A program made the position numbers and the translations under genes. A DNA stretch of 64,000 nucleotides from Dyella sp. 2HG41-7. Lineage in GTDB: Bacteria; Pseudomonadota; Gammaproteobacteria; Xanthomonadales; Rhodanobacteraceae. Every line of letters begins with the position of its first letter. The first letter of the stretch is position 1. The stretch is from assembly GCF_021390675.1 (NCBI RefSeq), contig NZ_JAJEJV010000004.1, positions 434,001-498,000 of the forward strand, read 5' to 3'. The notes beneath the pieces are model-generated. The model did no database searches and was not told the origin of the DNA. It worked only from the letters and a program-made list of their open reading frames with translations. Positions 60,573 through 64,000 of this stretch are shown here, piece by piece.

Positions 60573-61124
60573 TCAGTAACCACCCTCACGCCCCTGCTCC
60601 AGCAGCGGTGTCACCACTTGCGTCAACCGCTCAGCCGTCCAAACAGGCTGCTTATCATCCCATCCGTTATCAACAAGCTTCCCATCTCGATCCACTGTAA
60701 AACTCACCGGCAAATGCCAAATCCGCCCATAGCCAGGCACATGCGGATCGCCAAGCAATCCCACGGGAAAACTCAGGCCTTTCGCGATCTGCCGCACCTG
60801 ATCCAGTTGATCGCCGTCATCAAGGCTAAAGCCCAACACCACTAACCCATCTTTCGCGTGCTCTTGCGCGTAGCGCGAGAGCAGCGGCAATTCTTCTCGG
60901 CAGGGTCCGCACCATGTTGCCCAGAAGGTAACGATCACGACTTTGCCGTGCAGGTCGTGCAGGCTGATTTTTTTGCCGTCGAGGGTGGTGAGGGTGATGG
61001 GTGGGGCTGTGGCACCGACGACTAGGTCGTTGGCGTGTGCGGGGCGCAGGAGTGCGCTGCTGATGAGGATGGCGCAGGTGAGTTGCAGGCTGGTTTTTAG
61101 GAGTCGACGAAACTGGGTTGGCAT
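60573..61124 (-). CDS. TlpA-like periplasmic thioredoxin
   Basis: 183 residues. Signal peptide TSLQLTCAILISSALLRPAHAN, then an AhpC/TSA-thioredoxin fold: VVGATAPPITLTTLDGKKIS, WATWCGPCREELP (Cys72/Cys75), GFSLDDGD, GYGRIWHLPVSFTVDRDG with the cis-Pro. TlpA/ResA-type proteins reduce disulfides in cytochrome c maturation or cuproprotein assembly. Followed (62 bp) on the same strand by the genes of the probable metal cluster; it is the last gene of that set. Confidence 0.9.
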   Translation of the reverse strand: MPTQFRRLLKTSLQLTCAILISSALLRPAHANDLVVGATAPPITLTTLDGKKISLHDLHGKVVIVTFWATWCGPCREELPLLSRYAQEHAKDGLVVLGFSLDDGDQLDQVRQIAKGLSFPVGLLGDPHVPGYGRIWHLPVSFTVDRDGKLVDNGWDDKQPVWTAERLTQVVTPLLEQGREGGY

Positions 61125-61185
61125 TGCGGTGTTCTCTTGATGGGTTGTCGCGCGTGCACGACAACCTGTTTTCTGTCGATGTGGG

Positions 61186-62277
61186 TCAGAGTTTCATGCT
61201 GATGCCAACGGTCCCCGTCCAGCCGGGAAACAGTTGGTAGCCTTGTAGATGGCTGTAAATCGGCATTTGCACAAAGGCGTAGGCTTGCAAGTTTTTGCTT
61301 AGGCTTCCGCTGATGCCGGGGCTTAAATACGCGACGGTGCCTTCGGTATCGGGCCGGTCGGCGAGTGCGCCTTGGTCGGCGGATTTGTGCAGCCAGTTGA
61401 TCTGCAGTTGCGGCACCCAGTTGGCGTGCGCTTCGTAACGCAAGCCGACGCTGATGGTGCTTAAGTTTCCGGGTCGGAAATCGGCGCCGGGAGTGTTGAG
61501 GTTTTCGTGGATGGCGGCTTGGAATTGTCCGTTGACGAACGCATCGAAATTTTGGCTTACCGGTTGGTAGTAGTAAGCGCCGGCGATCAAATCGGTGCTG
61601 CCGGTGCCGGCTTGCAAACTGCTATCCAAGGATTGACCGAGATTCGGGCCGGTGCGGAATGTCACCGGATGTCCGACGAGGTTGCCGTCTTCGGATTGTC
61701 CGCCGTCATTGCCGGTCGGCAGCTTGACGCCGAATTGCACGCCGAGATTGTGCGTGGGCAGAAAACCTTGGTAACTCCCCAGAATTTTTGCATCGCCGAT
61801 GCCGGCGACGTGCGCGCTGCTGATTTGATCTGGCGCGGTTTCCGCTGCGGTGTACGGCTGCGTTTGCACGCCGTAGGTGGTGTGGTCGCGCAAGACGTAA
61901 GGCACGGCGAACGTGACGCCCCAATCCGCGTCGAAGCGGTACGTGGCGGCGACATTGATATAGCGATTGGTGGTGTTCTTTTCGATTTCGCCGCCGTTGA
62001 GCGACGGATCGGACGGTTGATTCACCACTTGTTGCGGCGACACTTTGCGGCTGCCGGAACGTAATTGGTTTTGGTCGATATAGGTGTAATCGATATTGAT
62101 GCGCCAACCCGATGCGGTGGAATAGCCGGTGGCGGCATCCGTGCTGAGCGTGCACCCGCACGTGGCGCACGCGAGCGCGGCTTGGGGAAGGGCGCTCAAC
62201 GCCAACAAGCCGGCAACGGCGGTGAACGGTTTGCCGAACGTGTTTCGAAAAAGCGCGTAACGATGTGTCGATGACAT
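61186..62277 (-). CDS. Outer-membrane beta-barrel (transporter-like) protein
   Basis: ATG 62277 gives a signal peptide (FTAVAGLLALSALPQAALA) whose mature start is CATCGCTLSTD, a conserved Cys-rich motif. The rest alternates aromatic strands (WRINIDYTYIDQNQL, NRYINVAATYRFDADW, VQFGVKLPTGND, YRQ-type turns), ending FPGWTGTVGISMKL, a barrel of about 330 residues. The CATCGC motif is typical of metal-responsive exported proteins linked to DUF2946 genes. Alternative starts are 62283 and 62292. Exact cargo unknown; a role in metal or copper handling is inferred. Confidence 0.8.
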   Translation of the reverse strand: MSSTHRYALFRNTFGKPFTAVAGLLALSALPQAALACATCGCTLSTDAATGYSTASGWRINIDYTYIDQNQLRSGSRKVSPQQVVNQPSDPSLNGGEIEKNTTNRYINVAATYRFDADWGVTFAVPYVLRDHTTYGVQTQPYTAAETAPDQISSAHVAGIGDAKILGSYQGFLPTHNLGVQFGVKLPTGNDGGQSEDGNLVGHPVTFRTGPNLGQSLDSSLQAGTGSTDLIAGAYYYQPVSQNFDAFVNGQFQAAIHENLNTPGADFRPGNLSTISVGLRYEAHANWVPQLQINWLHKSADQGALADRPDTEGTVAYLSPGISGSLSKNLQAYAFVQMPIYSHLQGYQLFPGWTGTVGISMKL

Positions 62278-62461
62278 AAGCATGCATTCCATGCGTGGCC
62301 GCGCCCGGGGTCGGCGCGCACACGAGGTGATCGATGACAGATCCTCACCAAGCAACACCGCCAAAACGCCGCGGCGCCTTGGTTGCGTCATGCTCGATGG
62401 GGATCATTCCTTGGCGACAGACACGCCTGGCGATGCGCCATGCGTGCTGCCGGGTCGCGGG

Positions 62462-62839
62462 TCAAACGATGCGCGGTGGTCCGCGTGGACGCGCGCTCAA
62501 CCACGGCGTGGTGGGTGCGCTTTGTGGTGTGGTGGTTTGCGGCGATAGCGCCGGAAGCAGCGCGGCTACCGTTACGACGGGTACATCGAACGCGGCGACG
62601 GGCGTGTGCGTGAGCAGCGTGCAATAGCCGCAATGCGCGGTGGGATCGTCCGGATCTTGCGGGCTGCACGGCATGTGGTGATGCGCGCCATGCATCATGC
62701 CCATATGGCAGCCCATCTCCATGTCCATGCCGACATGGTTGGGCATCGAGCGGGACACCAGCGGCATCACTACGACCAGCAGCATGGCGGCAATGCCCAG
62801 CCATGCGACTAATCGACGATGTGCGGCGCGTTTGAACAC
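62462..62839 (-). CDS. DUF2946 family protein, metal-binding-like
   Basis: GTG 62839 is preferred (GGGA upstream, after a palindrome at 62864-62881); an ATG at 62884 is an alternative. 125 residues: basic N-terminus FKRAAHRRLVAWLGIAAMLL with one membrane helix, then a Met/His-rich segment (DMEMGCHMGMMHGAHHHM) and the DUF2946 C-terminal AHCGYCTLLTH. The Met/His/Cys content strongly suggests copper or another soft metal. Upstream of the CATCGC barrel gene and TlpA on the same strand. Confidence 0.72.
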   Translation of the reverse strand: MFKRAAHRRLVAWLGIAAMLLVVVMPLVSRSMPNHVGMDMEMGCHMGMMHGAHHHMPCSPQDPDDPTAHCGYCTLLTHTPVAAFDVPVVTVAALLPALSPQTTTPQSAPTTPWLSARPRGPPRIV

Positions 62840-63470
62840 GCGAGTGATCCCAATTCGGACAAGCCTGGAGCAGGCTCCAGGCATTGTCGCACAGCAGCGG
62901 ATAAGGCTCACGCGACAGAGTGTCGCCTTGGTCGATGCCTGGGTGACGCGCGCGGTCATGCACCTGCGTTCCAGACGTGAGACGTCCAGACATGTCCCGG
63001 TCGATCCGGCGCGGCTAGCATTATCGAAGCCCAAATAACTGTTAACTGGATCACGTAACGAAAGCAATTTAACGCAGCCGCAGACCCAAAACGGCTGTGC
63101 ACAGGGGAACCATGAATCGTCCGTCTCACTTCACCCTAGGCCTGTTTGGGCCTGGGCTAAGCCCGTTTGTGCCTTGTGTAAGCGGAACCATCCGCTTTCG
63201 CGCCGTTGCGCGCGGCACCAACGCCCGTGCGCTTTGTCGCGCGCTGCACGCGCGCGACCGCGCAGGGCGGCGGCCGAATGTCTGCCGGCGATTTCGATGC
63301 CACGCCGCGCACAGCGTTCCCCTCGTTTCACGAATCCCGCTTCGTCTGCATTGAGCGCCGCGTTGATCGCGGCGTAACGCCTTTTCGATCGATGCATGCG
63401 CGGCATTAGCCCAGCGCGCGCGGCGATCGCCACTCGACATCCGCATTGACATTAAACAGGGAGTTTCACC
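62840..63470. other. Upstream region of the adhesin gene
   Basis: About 630 bp. Contains CCTGGAGC/GCTCCAGG (62864-62881), and near 63140 stacked hairpins AGGCC..GGCCT and GGGC-TAA-GCCC. An 80-residue open frame at 63112 is discussed under rejected items. Probably holds the promoter of the 63471 gene. Confidence 0.45.
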
Positions 63471-64000
63471 GTGAATCGTATTTACCGTTTGGTTTGGAAT
63501 TGCGCGCTGGGCGCTGTCCAGGTTGCGTCCGAGCTGGTGCGCGCTTCGAACGGGCACATGGCCAACAGCGGTCCTGCACGCCCCCATCGACTCAAGCCGT
63601 TGGCCATGGCGCTTGCGCTGGGTCTTTCGCTGCCGTTGATATCGATCGACGCGCATGCCGATGGCGGTCACGGCGGTAGTTCCGGCGGCGCCCCCTCGGT
63701 TCCGGGCGGTGCGGGCGGCAGCGCCACCGCGCCAACGGGCGCAACAGGCTTTGCCGGTATTGTGGGCGGATATCAGGCGGGCGGCGGTGGCGGCGGCGGA
63801 GCCAGCCCGTTCACGACGCCGGTTGGAGGAAGCGGAGGGCAGGGCGGCTTCGGGGCAGCTGGCGGAACCGGCAGCGCTGCGTTCTTGGAAATCTCGTCGG
63901 GGGCCGTCCCCACTTTTGCGTTCGGCGGCGGAACCGGAGGCGCGGGCGGCGCGGCCACAGGATATGGCGGCGGCGGCGGTGGTGCTGCTGGCTCGGCTGC
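63471..64000 (+). CDS. ESPR-type autotransporter adhesin, partial
   Basis: GTG 63471 with GGGAG eight bases upstream. The N-terminus NRIYRLVWNCALGAVQVASE is an extended signal peptide region (ESPR), followed by the true signal (LAMALALGLSLPLISIDAHAD). The visible passenger is Gly/Ala-rich (GGHGGSSGGAPSVPGG, AGGGGGGGASPF, FGGGTGGAGG). Open at the right edge. ESPRs slow translocation of very large type V secreted adhesins, so this is probably a large hemagglutinin-like protein. Type Va, Vb or Vc cannot be decided here. Confidence 0.87.
   Translation, partial: MNRIYRLVWNCALGAVQVASELVRASNGHMANSGPARPHRLKPLAMALALGLSLPLISIDAHADGGHGGSSGGAPSVPGGAGGSATAPTGATGFAGIVGGYQAGGGGGGGASPFTTPVGGSGGQGGFGAAGGTGSAAFLEISSGAVPTFAFGGGTGGAGGAATGYGGGGGGAAGSA

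Noticed and set aside
62388-62993. Second long open frame overlapping the DUF2946 gene
   Set aside because: Different frame with no hydrophobic or metal-binding pattern; the DUF2946 frame explains the sequence better.
63112-63354. 80-residue open frame with AGGGGA ribosome site before the adhesin
   Set aside because: Arg-rich translation without family resemblance, overlapping hairpins in a probable leader; the ribosome site alone is not enough.

Overview
The window looks like chromosome from a Gammaproteobacterium of the Xanthomonadales, most likely Rhodanobacteraceae (Dyella/Luteibacter/Rhodanobacter-like). This is inferred from high GC, large TonB-dependent receptors (TBDRs) paired with periplasmic glycosidases, LacI-type ATCGAT operators, an ideal CRP/Clp-type site, and dispersed CCGG-rich palindromic repeats. 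No rRNA, tRNA, CRISPR array or insertion sequence was found. No database search was possible, so family names rest on motifs read by eye.

Layout. 0-1.2 kb: partial metallo-beta-lactamase-fold gene divergent from a TetR gene. 1.2-9.5 kb: glycan locus 1 (TBDR, GH92, GH2). 9.5-12 kb: SDR / TetR / NAD(P)-binding protein. 12-20 kb: glycan locus 2 (Oar-type TBDR, TPR-sulfotransferase, GH18-like enzyme). The TBDR and GH18 genes carry homologous promoters and a homologous leader that folds into three covarying hairpins, the best candidate here for an undescribed RNA element. 20-28 kb: FkbM methyltransferase, two-component system, carboxylesterase, acyltransferase plus class A beta-lactamase-like enzyme. 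28-34.9 kb: GH127 and GH5-like glycosidases, hydrolase, GNAT, XRE regulator and AhpD-like protein. 35-37 kb: a SLOG-plus-transmembrane protein resembling nucleotide-signal immune effectors, behind a 23-bp perfect palindrome holding a consensus CRP/Clp site. 37-45 kb: regulators and small metabolic genes separated by palindromic repeats, ending in a tandem repeat array at 45 kb. 46-53.6 kb: secreted proteins of unknown function, including a tandem duplicate, and a Cry (delta-endotoxin)-like protein.

53.6-60.5 kb is visibly AT-richer and reads as an acquired defence island: GIY-YIG protein, DUF3761 protein, Vsr endonuclease, Eco29kI-type restriction enzyme and C5 methyltransferase on one strand; a small ParC-like protein and a Z1-domain ATPase on the other. 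60.5-62.9 kb: redox and probable metal-handling genes (TlpA, outer-membrane barrel, DUF2946). The window ends inside a large ESPR-type autotransporter adhesin.

How it fits together: two TBDR/glycosidase loci and the 28-31 kb glycosidases share two classes of putative operator (ATCGAT-centred, LacI type; TTGTCSGACAA-like, GntR/FadR type), suggesting one glycan-scavenging regulon. The defence genes are physically separate and compositionally distinct.
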